The notes: generated by a model from the letters alone, not told the origin. Counted from the first letter of the stretch, positions 37,172 through 46,781 are shown. The stretch is 64,000 bases of DNA from Pseudomonas alcaligenes (GCF_014490745.1 NZ_LZEU01000001.1:2197501-2261500), one strand, 5' to 3'. Made by a program: numbers and translations.

Positions 37172-38257
37172 TTAGCGCTGGCGCTTGGGCAGCACGTCCT
37201 TGAGTTTGGCGTGCATGCTGCGCAGGGTCTTCTCGGTGGCATCCCAGTCGATGCAGGCATCGGTGATGGAAACGCCGTACTTGAGATCGCAGAGATCCTT
37301 CGGAATCGACTGGCTACCCCAGCCCAGGTGGCTCTCGACCATCAGGCCAACGATCGAGTTGTTGCCTTCGAGAATCTGGTTGGCGACGTTCTCCATCACC
37401 AGCGGCTGCAGGGCAGGATCCTTGTTGGAGTTGGCGTGGCTGCAGTCGACCATGATGTTCGGACGAATCTTCGCCTTGTTCAGTTCCTGCTCGCAGATAG
37501 CCACGCTGACCGAGTCGTAGTTCGGCTTGCCGTTGCCGCCACGCAGCACCACATGGCCGTAGGCGTTGCCCTTGGTGGTGACGATGGAGACGCCGCCTTC
37601 CTGGTTGATGCCGAGGAAGCGGTGCGGGCTGGAGACCGATTGCAGGGCGTTGATCGCCACAGTCAGGCCGCCGTCGGTACCGTTCTTGAAGCCCACTGCC
37701 GAGGACAGGCCGGAAGCCATCTCGCGGTGGGTCTGGGATTCGGTGGTACGGGCGCCGATGGCCGACCAGCTGATCAGATCCTGCAGGTATTGCGGGGAGA
37801 TCGGGTCGAGCGCTTCAGTGGCGGTGGGCAGGCCCATTTCGGCCAGGTCGCGCAGCAGCTGGCGGCCGATGTGCAGGCCATCCTGGATCTTGAACGAGTC
37901 GTCGAGGTACGGATCGTTGATCAGTCCCTTCCAGCCCACGGTGGTGCGCGGCTTCTCGAAATACACGCGCATGATCAGGAACAGGCTGTCCGACACCTCG
38001 GCGGCCAGTGCCTTGAGGCGCTCGGCGTACTCGTGGGCGGCCTTGATGTCGTGGATCGAGCAGGGGCCGACCACTACGAACAGGCGGTGATCCTTGCCGT
38101 CGAGGATGTTGCGCACCACTTCGCGGCCATGGGCCACGGTGCGCTGGGCGGCGTCGGTGAGGGGGATTTCGCGCTTGAGCTGCGCCGGGGTGATCAGGGT
38201 TTCGTTGGAAGAAACGTTGAGATCGTCGATCGGTAAATCAGCCATCGTGTTACTCAT
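37172..38257 (-). CDS. 3-deoxy-7-phosphoheptulonate (DAHP) synthase, class I
   Basis: A 361-residue class I DAHP synthase that condenses phosphoenolpyruvate and erythrose-4-phosphate in the first shikimate step. Signatures: VVGPCSIHDIKAAHEYAERL (metal-binding Cys), RVYFEKPRTTVGWKG, SAIGARTTESQTHREMASG, VGFKNGTDG, and the metal-binding His in MVDCSHANSNK. The length fits the E. coli AroF/G/H type with an N-terminal regulatory extension. Which aromatic amino acid inhibits it cannot be assigned safely, so no symbol is given. An alternative start is the ATG four codons in (MADLPIDD). Confidence 0.95.
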   Translation of the reverse strand: MSNTMADLPIDDLNVSSNETLITPAQLKREIPLTDAAQRTVAHGREVVRNILDGKDHRLFVVVGPCSIHDIKAAHEYAERLKALAAEVSDSLFLIMRVYFEKPRTTVGWKGLINDPYLDDSFKIQDGLHIGRQLLRDLAEMGLPTATEALDPISPQYLQDLISWSAIGARTTESQTHREMASGLSSAVGFKNGTDGGLTVAINALQSVSSPHRFLGINQEGGVSIVTTKGNAYGHVVLRGGNGKPNYDSVSVAICEQELNKAKIRPNIMVDCSHANSNKDPALQPLVMENVANQILEGNNSIVGLMVESHLGWGSQSIPKDLCDLKYGVSITDACIDWDATEKTLRSMHAKLKDVLPKRQR

Positions 38258-38381
38258 CAGGTCCGGATGCCTGGCGCCAGGGGCGCGGCATTGTTATGGG
38301 CGCAGCGGGGAAGCGGAACCTTAGCGCGTTAAGGCCCGGCTCGACAATGGGCCAGAGGTGGTAAGTGGCGGGAAATGACCG

Positions 38382-38807
38382 CTAGAGCGGGTTCAGGCTG
38401 GCGCTGGAAAATTCCGCGGCGTGCATGGCTATCCACTCGCTGGCAACCGCCTCGACCGGGATGGCCTGGCCCAGTTCGAGCTCGCGCTGGTGGCGGTAGT
38501 GCTCGATCTGGCAGACCTGCTCGACCATGCGCGCGCGGAACAGGGTGTCCTCGTCGATGAACGCGATGCCCACCAGGTAGTCCTGTGGCTGTTTGCGGCA
38601 CCAGGCGACCACGCCTGGATAGCAGGCCTGCTCGCCCAGCAGGGGGATGCGCAGTTCGACCGCCGTCCCCTTGCGAAAGCCCTTGCTGGAATTGCATGCA
38701 ACCCCGCCGAGACTGATATTGTTCAACCTTTGCCGGGGCAGGAACGCATGTTTGCGCTGCACCAACTCAACCGGCATGTCGCTCGGGTGACGCAGAAAAC
38801 GCCGCAT
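38382..38807 (-). CDS. PilZ domain protein
   Basis: A 141-residue PilZ protein. It begins with the RxxxR element of the c-di-GMP site (MRRFLRHPSDMPVEL) and has the second element NISLGGVAC near residues 31-39, with a later YLVGIAFID strand. It probably binds cyclic di-GMP and alters partner activity; the output is unknown. The start at 38807 is chosen because GGAG sits 8 bases upstream. Its start codon overlaps the opposing thioredoxin-like start codon by two bases (CATG at 38805-38808). Confidence 0.9.
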   Translation of the reverse strand: MRRFLRHPSDMPVELVQRKHAFLPRQRLNNISLGGVACNSSKGFRKGTAVELRIPLLGEQACYPGVVAWCRKQPQDYLVGIAFIDEDTLFRARMVEQVCQIEHYRHQRELELGQAIPVEAVASEWIAMHAAEFSSASLNPL

Positions 38808-39192
38808 GTTGACTACTCCGGATGCCACTCATTTGACATCACTGACCTTCAGTATAGTGCCCAGTCTCGAGCTGACCGACTTCGATGCCGACCGCCAGTT
38901 GCTGGATCTGCCGGGCACCTCGCTGGTGATATTCACCAGCATAGGCTGTGCCAGCTGCCGCTGGGCGCGTCGCGAGCTGTCTGGCATGGGCCTGCCAGTC
39001 GAGCGCCTGTGCTGGGTGGATGCCGGAGAGAACGGCGGCCTGGTGCAGCGTTATGGCGTTTTCCACTTGCCTGGTCTGTTTCTGGTTCGTGATGGTCAAT
39101 TCTTTGGCGCGGTGCAGTCCCCGCTGCACGCAACCGTACTTGCAGTCGCCTTGCGCCAGGCCCTGGCGCGAGAGCCGGAGGAGCTACCTTGA
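38806..39192 (+). CDS. Thioredoxin-like protein with CASC motif
   Basis: About 128 residues (possibly shorter). The thioredoxin-like core is LVIFTSIGCASCRWARREL, with redox cysteines Cys48 and Cys51 in a C-A-S-C motif, then the cis-Pro region YGVFHLPGLFLVRDG. It lacks a signal peptide, so it is likely a cytoplasmic thiol oxidoreductase. The start is uncertain: ATG 38806 has no SD and clashes with the divergent PilZ start; in-frame TTG 38833 or GTG 38857 are possible. Its stop overlaps the panE start (TGATG). Confidence 0.82.
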   Translation: MLTTPDATHLTSLTFSIVPSLELTDFDADRQLLDLPGTSLVIFTSIGCASCRWARRELSGMGLPVERLCWVDAGENGGLVQRYGVFHLPGLFLVRDGQFFGAVQSPLHATVLAVALRQALAREPEELP

Positions 39193-40139
39193 TGGACGAA
39201 CAGCGCAAGCCGCGGATCGGCATTATCGGCACCGGGGCCATCGGTGGTTTCTACGGGCTGATGCTGGCGCGCGCCGGTTTCGATGTGCATTTCCTGCTGC
39301 GCAGTGAATACGCGGCAGTGGCCGCCAATGGCCTGCTGCTCAACAGCGCCGTGCATGGTCGCCTGCAGCTGCCGGTCGTGCAGGCCTGGGCAAGCGCGGA
39401 GCAGATGCCGCCCTGCGACTGGCTGCTGGTCGGCACCAAGACCACCGGCAACCTGGAGATCGCGCCGCTACTGGCTCGGGTTGCCGTGCCAGGGGCCAGG
39501 ATCGTGCTGCTGCAGAACGGCCTGGCTGTCGAGGAGCAGGTGCGCCCCTTGCTACCGGACTCGCTGCATCTGCTGGGTGGCTTGTGTTTCATCTGCGTGC
39601 ACCGGGAAGCGCCGGGGGTAATCGCGCACCAGGCCCTGGGCGCCGTCAATCTTGGCTACCACTCCGGCCCTGCGGTGACCGCGGCCGCACAGCAGGCCGT
39701 AGTGGAAGAGGGTGCGGCACTGTTTCGCGCGGCCGGGCTGGACAGCTTGGCGATGCCCAGCCTGGAGCAGGCGCGCTGGCAGAAACTGGTATGGAACGTG
39801 CCGTACAACGGCCTCTCGGTGCTGCTGCGCACTGGCACCCGCGAGCTGATGGGCAATACCGACAGCCAGGAACTGATCCGCGCCCTGATGCAGGAAGTGG
39901 TACAGGGCGCTGCCGCCTGCGGCCACGGTATGCCGGAGGGCTATGCCGACAGCCTGCTGGCGGCCACCGCGCGGATGCCCGACTACCTGCCGAGTATGTA
40001 CCATGATTTCGCGCAGCAGCGTCCGCTCGAGCTGCAGGCCATCTACGGGGCCCCCTTGCAGGCGGCTGCCGCGGCCGGATGCGAGCTGCCCAAGGTGCGC
40101 ATGCTCTATCAGGCGCTGCGCTTTCTGGATCAACGCTGA
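39192..40139 (+). CDS. panE: 2-dehydropantoate 2-reductase family protein
   Basis: A 315-residue ketopantoate reductase. The NADPH-binding GIIGTGAIGGFYG (GxGxxG at residues 13-18) is followed by KTTGN and VLLQNGLAVEEQV in the Rossmann domain. The C-terminal domain has RWQKLVWNVPYNGLS, with conserved Lys and Asn, and the PSMYHDFAQQRPLELQAIYG segment. It reduces 2-dehydropantoate to pantoate in coenzyme A synthesis, although paralogues with other substrates are common in Pseudomonas. GGAGGA at 39178-39183 precedes ATG 39192. Confidence 0.88.
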   Translation: MDEQRKPRIGIIGTGAIGGFYGLMLARAGFDVHFLLRSEYAAVAANGLLLNSAVHGRLQLPVVQAWASAEQMPPCDWLLVGTKTTGNLEIAPLLARVAVPGARIVLLQNGLAVEEQVRPLLPDSLHLLGGLCFICVHREAPGVIAHQALGAVNLGYHSGPAVTAAAQQAVVEEGAALFRAAGLDSLAMPSLEQARWQKLVWNVPYNGLSVLLRTGTRELMGNTDSQELIRALMQEVVQGAAACGHGMPEGYADSLLAATARMPDYLPSMYHDFAQQRPLELQAIYGAPLQAAAAAGCELPKVRMLYQALRFLDQR

Positions 40140-40149
40140 GGAGGCTGGC

Positions 40150-41058
40150 ATGGGCAAGGGGCTGGGTGACAAGCTGGTGCTGGCGATCTCCTCGCGGGCA
40201 CTGTTCGACCTGAGCGACAGTCATCGCATCTATGAAAGCGAAGGCGTCGAAGCCTACCGCCAGTACCAGATCGACCATGAGGACGAGATCCTCGCTCCGG
40301 GTGATGCCTTTCCCCTGGTGCAGAAGCTGCTCAGTCTCAATGCCCGCCTGGAGCAGGCGCGGGTCGAGGTGGTGCTGGTCTCGCGTAACAGCGCCGACAC
40401 CGGCCTGCGCGTATTCAACTCGATCCAGCACCATGGCCTGGGCATCTCGCGCGCGGCCTTCGTCGGCGGGCGTAGCCCGTACCCCTACCTGGCGGCCTTC
40501 GGCAGCCACCTGTTCCTCTCCACCCATGCCGAAGATGTGCGCAGCGCCCTGGAGGCGGGGTTCGCCGCGGCGACCATTCTCTCCGGCGGCGCGCACCGGG
40601 CGGCCAGCAACGAGCTGCGCTTCGCCTTCGATGGCGACGCGGTGCTGTTTTCCGATGAGTCCGAGCGGGTCTATCAGCAGGGCGGCCTGGAGGCCTTCCA
40701 GAATCACGAGAAGGCTTCGGCCCGCGAGTTGCTGGGCGGCGGGCCGTTCAAGCCGTTCCTCTATGCGCTCAACCGCCTGCAGCGCGAATTCGCCGAGGAG
40801 AACTGCCCGATCCGCACTGCGCTGGTCACCGCACGCTCGGCGCCGGCCCATGAGCGGGTCATCCGTACCCTGCGCGAGTGGGATATCCGCCTGGACGAGT
40901 CGCTGTTCCTCGGCGGCCTGGACAAGGCGGCGTTCCTCGAGGCCTTTGCCGCCGACGTGTTCTTCGATGATCAGGCTGGCCACTGCGAGAAAGCGCGCGA
41001 GGTGGTGGCCACCGGCCATGTGCCCCACGGCGTGAGCAACGAGCTGCTGCAGCGCTAG
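40150..41058 (+). CDS. 5'-nucleotidase (NT5C1-like)
   Basis: A 302-residue cytosolic 5'-nucleotidase of the NT5C1A/B-related family. The N-terminal LVLAISSRALFDLSDSHRIYE is the family's modified HAD motif I region. VVLVSRNSADTGLRVFNSI follows, then a conserved LRFAFDGDAVLFSDESE segment, ALVTARSAP and FLGGLDKAAFL. It dephosphorylates nucleoside monophosphates. It lies 10 bases after panE with a GAGG SD and is probably in the same transcript. Confidence 0.88.
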   Translation: MGKGLGDKLVLAISSRALFDLSDSHRIYESEGVEAYRQYQIDHEDEILAPGDAFPLVQKLLSLNARLEQARVEVVLVSRNSADTGLRVFNSIQHHGLGISRAAFVGGRSPYPYLAAFGSHLFLSTHAEDVRSALEAGFAAATILSGGAHRAASNELRFAFDGDAVLFSDESERVYQQGGLEAFQNHEKASARELLGGGPFKPFLYALNRLQREFAEENCPIRTALVTARSAPAHERVIRTLREWDIRLDESLFLGGLDKAAFLEAFAADVFFDDQAGHCEKAREVVATGHVPHGVSNELLQR

Positions 41059-41139
41059 TCCGCCCGTCCGCCAGCCTTGCGCGCCACGGCGCGCTGCTAA
41101 GCTCAGAACAGGGCCGCTGGCGGGTTTCCGGGAGGCCGC

Positions 41140-41640
41140 ATGTTTCGTTCGATCCTATATGCCACCGATCTGGGGCTGTACGCGCCTTATGTCCTGCAAC
41201 ATGCCATGTCGCTGGCGCGGGCCTACCAGGCGGAGCTGTATGTGGTACACGCGGTCGAGCCGATGGGCCTGTTTGCCGAGTCGGTGCTGCAGACCTACCT
41301 CGACGAGAAGACCCTGGAGGAGCTGCGCAGCAAGGGCCTGAGCACAGTCATGGCAAGCATCGAGCTACGGGTGCTGGAAGGCTTTCGCGATGAGCTGGGA
41401 GAGCTACAGCAGGATGGCGAGACGATCCGCAATGTGCGAGTGCTCCAGGGCGATCCGGCGCAGGTGATTCTGGAGGAGGCGCGGAAACTGGGCGTCGATC
41501 TGCTGGTCGTAGGCAGTCACAGCCATGGCGAAGCGCGACAGACGGCGCTGGGGCGTACGGCCGCGCGGGTGCTGCAACTGGCGGAGATTCCGGTCTACCT
41601 GGTGCCCATGCTGCAACACCGGGCGCGCACCGACTTATGA
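41140..41640 (+). CDS. Universal stress protein (UspA family)
   Basis: A 166-residue single-domain Usp. It starts MFRSILYATDLGLYAPYVLQ, has a central VRVLQGDPAQVILEEARKLGVDLLVVGSHSHG with the ATP-binding G-x2-G-x9-G-like region in modified form (GSHSHGEARQTALGRTAARVL), and ends EIPVYLVP. It probably binds ATP and responds to stress or growth arrest; the partner is unknown. GGGAGG lies 6 bases before the ATG. It is upstream of cysB but separated by 127 bases of AT-rich regulatory DNA. Confidence 0.9.
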   Translation: MFRSILYATDLGLYAPYVLQHAMSLARAYQAELYVVHAVEPMGLFAESVLQTYLDEKTLEELRSKGLSTVMASIELRVLEGFRDELGELQQDGETIRNVRVLQGDPAQVILEEARKLGVDLLVVGSHSHGEARQTALGRTAARVLQLAEIPVYLVPMLQHRARTDL

Positions 41641-41648
41641 CAAATCCT

Positions 41649-41713
41649 TAGACGAACGGCGTGCAAAACTCAAAAAATCGTCTAGTTTTATTCGTTAAAC
41701 CATTAATATGGTT
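41649..41713 (+). promoter_or_regulatory. cysB promoter region with inverted repeats
   Basis: TAGACGA (41649-41655) pairs with TCGTCTA (41678-41684), and AACCAT (41698-41703) pairs with ATGGTT (41708-41713), in a strikingly AT-rich stretch. CysB-type regulators bind such AT-rich dyads and repress their own gene, so this is a candidate autoregulatory region. Confidence 0.4.
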
Positions 41714-41758
41714 ATATAAAGGTCGCTGGCCAGTCAGGCTGCGTCTATCTGCTTTTGA

Positions 41759-42742
<984 letters not shown>

Positions 42743-42766
42743 GTCCGACGGGTTGCACGACAATGC

Positions 42767-42797
42767 AAAAGGGGCGCTCCAGAGCGCCCCTTTTGTT
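42767..42797. terminator. Bidirectional terminator between cysB and cysH
   Basis: AAAAGGGGCGCT and AGCGCCCCTTTT form a perfect 12-bp stem with a 4-base loop and T runs both ways. Confidence 0.92.
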
Positions 42798-42814
42798 TGT
42801 GCAGTGTACTGCCG

Positions 42815-43435
42815 TCAGTGGTTCAGGTGCAGGCCGCACTCGCGGTTGTCTTCGCCCTTGGTCGGGTCGAAGTAGTCGAAGTTGTTCGGCAGGTTGTGCT
42901 GTACCAGGTACTGATAGAGATCCTTGGAACTCCAGTGCAGCAGGGGTGCGACCTTGATCAGGCCGTCCGGGTTGATGCTCACCGGATCCATCTGCGCCCG
43001 CACGGCGGTGTCACTGGCGCGCAGGGCGGTGAACCAGACCTGCGGTGCTGCTTCACGTAGGGCGCGGGCGAAGGGCTCAAGCTTGACCTCGGCGGTGAAG
43101 GCCTCGTGACGCGGATCGTCGAGCGCCGGTACCGGCCCGTCGATGGCTTCGCGATGCGCGCGCGAGCGCAGCGGCAGGTAGGTCTTCAGGTTCAGCTTGA
43201 GCAGCTGGCTGACTTCATCGGCGAACTTGTAGGTCGCTTCGGTGTTGTAGCCGTTGTCCATCCAGATGATCTGGGTATCCGGCTTGACCCGGGTGACCAT
43301 GTGCAGGATCACCGCCTCGAAAGGGCGGAAGTTGGTGGTGCAGATCGTGGTCTTGCCCAGACCCAGTGCCCACTCCACGAGTTTTTCGGCATCTTTTCCG
43401 AGTTCGGCGTTGATGCGATCCAGGTCGAACGTCAT
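42815..43435 (-). CDS. cysH: Short PAPS/APS reductase family protein (CysH-like)
   Basis: A 206-residue member of the PAPS reductase fold. It has a modified PP-loop region (TTICTTNFRPFEAVILH), WMDNGYNTEATYKFADEV, WFTALRASDTAVRAQ, VAPLLHWSSKDLYQYL, and the C-terminal ECGLH with the catalytic cysteine. It lacks the CC...CxxC cysteines that bind the 4Fe-4S cluster in the APS reductases usual in Pseudomonas. The stretch between the YLVQHNLP helix and ECGLH is shorter than in E. coli CysH. The start at 43435 is chosen over an upstream in-frame start to match the family. It may be a PAPS-type enzyme or a divergent paralogue. Confidence 0.75.
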   Translation of the reverse strand: MTFDLDRINAELGKDAEKLVEWALGLGKTTICTTNFRPFEAVILHMVTRVKPDTQIIWMDNGYNTEATYKFADEVSQLLKLNLKTYLPLRSRAHREAIDGPVPALDDPRHEAFTAEVKLEPFARALREAAPQVWFTALRASDTAVRAQMDPVSINPDGLIKVAPLLHWSSKDLYQYLVQHNLPNNFDYFDPTKGEDNRECGLHLNH

Positions 43436-43578
43436 CTGTGCTGTCCTGTCGATTGGCAGTGAAATCAAGGTGGGTGATGGTATCACAGGGGCGTCTGACG
43501 CAGGCCAACTGCCGGTTTACCAGCTCTGCGGCATGCTGATAGAGTGCCGCCCCTCAAACAACCTGTTAGGAGACTCCC

Positions 43579-44196
43579 GTGGAAATCGCCTGCCTCGACC
43601 TCGAAGGTGTTCTGGTTCCGGAAATCTGGATCGCTTTCGCCGAAAAAACCGGTATCGAAGCACTCAAGGCCACCACCCGGGACATTCCCGACTACGACGT
43701 GCTGATGAAGCAGCGTCTGCGCATCCTCGATGAACACGGCCTGAAGCTGGCCGACATCCAGGAAGTGATCGCCACCCTCAAGCCACTGGAGGGTGCTGTG
43801 GAATTCGTTGACTGGCTGCGCGAGCGCTTCCAGGTGGTGATCCTGTCCGACACCTTCTACGAGTTCTCCCAGCCGCTGATGCGCCAGCTGGGTTTCCCGG
43901 CCCTGCTGTGCCACAAGCTGATCACCGACGAGACCGATCGCGTGGTGGGCTACCAGCTGCGCCAGAAGGATCCCAAGCGTCAGTCGGTCATTGCCTTCAA
44001 GAGCCTGTACTACCGTGTGATCGCCGCCGGCGACTCGTACAACGACACCACCATGCTCAGCGAAGCCCATGCCGGCATCCTGTTCCATGCTCCGGACAAT
44101 GTCATTCGCGAGTTCCCGCAGTTTCCGGCAGTGCACACCTATGAAGACCTCAAGCGCGAGTTCCTCAAGGCATCGGTGCGCGATCTGAGCCTGTAA
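43579..44196 (+). CDS. thrH: Bifunctional phosphoserine phosphatase / homoserine phosphotransferase ThrH
   Basis: A 205-residue HAD-family protein beginning MEIACLDLEGVLVPEIWIAF. The nucleophile Asp7 lies in the ThrH-specific D-L-E-G motif in place of DxDxT. Motif II is VVILSDTFYEFSQPL and motif III/IV VIAAGDSYNDTTML. It dephosphorylates phosphoserine and can transfer phosphate to homoserine, linking serine and threonine pathways. AGGAG lies 6-7 bases upstream. Gene order cysH-thrH-pabB matches what I know of P. aeruginosa. Confidence 0.96.
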   Translation: MEIACLDLEGVLVPEIWIAFAEKTGIEALKATTRDIPDYDVLMKQRLRILDEHGLKLADIQEVIATLKPLEGAVEFVDWLRERFQVVILSDTFYEFSQPLMRQLGFPALLCHKLITDETDRVVGYQLRQKDPKRQSVIAFKSLYYRVIAAGDSYNDTTMLSEAHAGILFHAPDNVIREFPQFPAVHTYEDLKREFLKASVRDLSL

Positions 44197-44212
44197 GGTT
44201 CAACGCCGCAGC

Positions 44213-44246
44213 AACAAGGCCCGCCATGCGCGGGCCTTGTCGTTTC
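44213..44246 (+). terminator. Terminator of thrH
   Basis: AAGGCCCGC (44216-44224) and GCGGGCCTT (44230-44238) form a stem followed by GTCGTTTC. Confidence 0.7.
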
Positions 44247-44308
44247 TATGGTCGCGGATCCCCGCTTGCGCGAGGGCGGAGCTGGGGCTTGGGTGCGGAG
44301 GTGAGCTT

Positions 44309-44329
44309 GTAGGGCGGGTGAAGCCCGCG
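44309..44329. repeat. Single arm of the GTAGGGCGG repeat family
   Basis: GTAGGGCGGGTGAAGCCCGC (44309-44328) is nearly the same as the arms of the repeat at 14223-14276. It lies just downstream of pabB, between its stop and the thrH terminator. Confidence 0.6.
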
Positions 44330-44337
44330 TATGCACC

Positions 44338-45690
44338 TCAGAAGCCGGAGAGCTGCTCCAGGGTCTGCAGCAGCACCTTCACCTTGGTGATCGATTCCTG
44401 GTACTCGGCCTGCCAGTCGGAGTCGGCAACGATGCCGCCGCCGCCCCAGCAGCTGACCTGGCCGTCCTTGACCAGCAGGCTGCGGATGGCGATGGAGCTG
44501 TCCAGCTCGCCACGCACATCCAGGTACAGCAGCGAGCCGCAGTACAGGGAGCGACGGGTCGGCTCCAGCTCGTCGATGATCTGCATGGCGCGGATCTTCG
44601 GTGCGCCGGTGATCGAGCCGCCGGGGAAGCTGCCGGCAATCAGATCCAGCGCATCCTGGTCGGCAGCCAGCTCACCGGTGACCGCGCTGACCAGATGGTG
44701 GACGTTGGGGTAGCTTTCCAGCGCGAACAGCTCCGGCACCCGTACCGAACCGATGCGGCAGGTGCGGCCCAGGTCATTGCGCAGCAGGTCGACAATCATC
44801 AGGTTCTCCGCCCGATCCTTGGCGCTGGCCTGCAGCTCGGCGGCCTGGGCAGCGTCCTCGGCCGGCGTGGCGCCGCGCGGGCGGGTGCCCTTGATCGGGC
44901 GGGTTTCCACCTGGCCGCGGCTGACCTGCACATAGCGTTCTGGCGACAGGCTGAGAATGGCGTCGTCGCCGTCCAGGGCCTGGAAGCCGGCAAAGGGAGT
45001 GGGGCAGGCGGCCCGCAGAGCCAGGTAGGCGGCCCAGGGGTCGCCAGCGCAGGGCGCCTGGAAGCGCTGGGCAAAGTTGACCTGGTAGCAGTCGCCAGCC
45101 TGGATGTAGCGCTGGATGCGCTCGATGGCACGGCGGTAGTCGTCCGCCGTGAGCTCGGCGCGAAATGCCTGCAGCAGGCGGAAGCTGGCCGCAGGTGTGG
45201 CCAGGCTGGTGCTGAACAGCTGGATCAGGCGTTGCCGCTCGCTGGTCGGGAGCTGCGGGTGGAACACCAGCTGGCTGGTCTGCTGGTGGTGATCGCTGAC
45301 CAGTGCCCAGGCGTAGAGGCCGAAGCGCGCCTCAGGCAGCTGCAGATCATCCCGAGCCTGATCCGGCAGCTGCTCCAGGCGTCGACCGAAGTCATAGGCT
45401 AGGTAGCCGATCAGCCCGCCGGTAAACGGCAGCTCGCAGGCCGTGGGGGCTTCGGCGCGGCCCAGGCGAGCCAGGCCACTGCGCAGGCGCTGGAAGAATG
45501 CCGCGCCTGGCTCATCTGCTGCGGGGTGATAGGTCTCCACGGGCCAGGCGCTGAGCAGGTCGAAGCGCCCGCGTCCGGCCTGCGGCCGACCGGCATCGAG
45601 CAGCACGGCGCTCGGTGCGCGGCGTATGGCGGCAAAATAGACGCTAGGGTCGGCCTGGTAGGGCAGGGCGTGGATCTGGCAGAGGCTCAT
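44338..45690 (-). CDS. pabB: Aminodeoxychorismate synthase component I
   Basis: A 450-residue chorismate-binding enzyme. The PabB N-terminal domain is followed by the catalytic core with YQVNFAQRF, the conserved ETRPIKGTRPRG (the PIKGT signature that separates PabB from TrpE), KDRAENLMIVDLLRNDLGR, and GSFPGGSITGAPKIRAMQII. It makes 4-amino-4-deoxychorismate for folate synthesis. The start at 45690 (MSLCQIHALPYQ) gives the normal length; an in-frame open stretch further upstream lacks family features. It is convergent with thrH. Confidence 0.95.
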   Translation of the reverse strand: MSLCQIHALPYQADPSVYFAAIRRAPSAVLLDAGRPQAGRGRFDLLSAWPVETYHPAADEPGAAFFQRLRSGLARLGRAEAPTACELPFTGGLIGYLAYDFGRRLEQLPDQARDDLQLPEARFGLYAWALVSDHHQQTSQLVFHPQLPTSERQRLIQLFSTSLATPAASFRLLQAFRAELTADDYRRAIERIQRYIQAGDCYQVNFAQRFQAPCAGDPWAAYLALRAACPTPFAGFQALDGDDAILSLSPERYVQVSRGQVETRPIKGTRPRGATPAEDAAQAAELQASAKDRAENLMIVDLLRNDLGRTCRIGSVRVPELFALESYPNVHHLVSAVTGELAADQDALDLIAGSFPGGSITGAPKIRAMQIIDELEPTRRSLYCGSLLYLDVRGELDSSIAIRSLLVKDGQVSCWGGGGIVADSDWQAEYQESITKVKVLLQTLEQLSGF

Positions 45691-45745
45691 GCGCAGGTGT
45701 CTAGGGCAGGGGAAGGCGATTGTAGAACGCCGGCGATCCGTCTTC

Positions 45746-45777
45746 ATAATGAAAAAGCCCGGCCGGAGCCGGGCTTG
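45746..45777 (-). terminator. Terminator of the RimK-like ligase operon
   Basis: On the minus strand AAGCCCGGC and GCCGGGCTT form a 9-bp stem followed by TTT, about 20 bases after the ligase stop. Confidence 0.85.
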
Positions 45778-45794
45778 ATCGTGCAAGGAAGGAA

Positions 45795-46781
45795 TCAGGT
45801 TTCCTTCGGCTTGACGTGTCCGAACAGCTGCTGAGAGAAGCGTACGCGGTCTTCCACGCTCTCCTTCACATCGTTCTTCGCCAGCTCGGCGATGCGCGCT
45901 TCCACCGCGTGAGCACGGTGGGTCAGGCCGCAGTCGTTGGCGATCTGGATGTTCAGGCCGGGACGGGCGTTGAGCTCGAGAATCAGCGGGCCTTTCTCCT
46001 CGTCCAGCACCATGTCCACACCAATGTAGCCGAGACCGCACAGCTCGTAGCAACCGGCGGCCAGCTTCATGAAACCATCCCAGTTGGGCAGCTGCACGCC
46101 GTCCACCGCATTGGTGGTGTCCGGGTGCTTGGTGATCTTGTTGTTCAGCCAGGTGCCGCGCAGGGTCAGACCGGTGGCCAGGTCGACGCCGACGCCGATG
46201 GCGCCCTGGTGCAGGTTGGCCTTGCCGTTGGACTGGCGAGTCGGCAGGCGCAGCATGGCCATCACCGGGTAGCCCATCAGGACGATGATGCGGATGTCCG
46301 GCACGCCTTCGTAGCTGATGCTCTTGAAGATCGGATCCGGGGTGACGCGGTATTCGATCAGCGCGCGGTCGCGATGGCCGCCGAGGGAGTACAGGCCGGT
46401 AAGGATGCTCGACAGCTGGTGCTCGATGTCTTCCTGGCTGACGATCTTGCCGGAGACCGTCTTGTAGCGACCCTCGAACTTGTCGGCGATCACCAGGATG
46501 CCGTCACCGCCGGCACCCTGCGCCGGCTTGATCACGAAGTCAGTGCGGTCGCCGATGATCTCCGAGAACTTCTCGATTTCCTTCTCGGTGGAGATGATCC
46601 CGTACAGCTCCGGCACATGAATGCCGGCCTCGATCGCACGCTCCTTGGTGATGATCTTGTCATCGACGATCGGGTACAGGTGCCGTTTGTTGTACTTCAG
46701 CACGTAGTCCGCGTTGCGCCGATTGATGCCCATGATGCCTTTGGCTTCCAGGGCTTTCCACGTCTTGATCAGGCCGAACAT
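45795..46781 (-). CDS. RimK-related alpha-L-glutamate ligase-like protein
   Basis: A 328-residue ATP-grasp protein of the RimK-related family that I know as alpha-L-glutamate ligase-related. It has VIKPAQGAGGDGILV for nucleotide binding near residues 84-98 and a conserved GVDMVLDEEKGPLILELNARPGLNIQIAN metal/ATP segment near 260-290. Its substrate is unknown. It lies 4 bases downstream of the 7TM/transglutaminase gene, which in turn follows a retropepsin-like protease gene, forming a conserved three-gene operon. Such genes are thought to act together in amino-acid ligation to a peptide or protein at the membrane. Confidence 0.9.
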   Translation of the reverse strand: MFGLIKTWKALEAKGIMGINRRNADYVLKYNKRHLYPIVDDKIITKERAIEAGIHVPELYGIISTEKEIEKFSEIIGDRTDFVIKPAQGAGGDGILVIADKFEGRYKTVSGKIVSQEDIEHQLSSILTGLYSLGGHRDRALIEYRVTPDPIFKSISYEGVPDIRIIVLMGYPVMAMLRLPTRQSNGKANLHQGAIGVGVDLATGLTLRGTWLNNKITKHPDTTNAVDGVQLPNWDGFMKLAAGCYELCGLGYIGVDMVLDEEKGPLILELNARPGLNIQIANDCGLTHRAHAVEARIAELAKNDVKESVEDRVRFSQQLFGHVKPKET

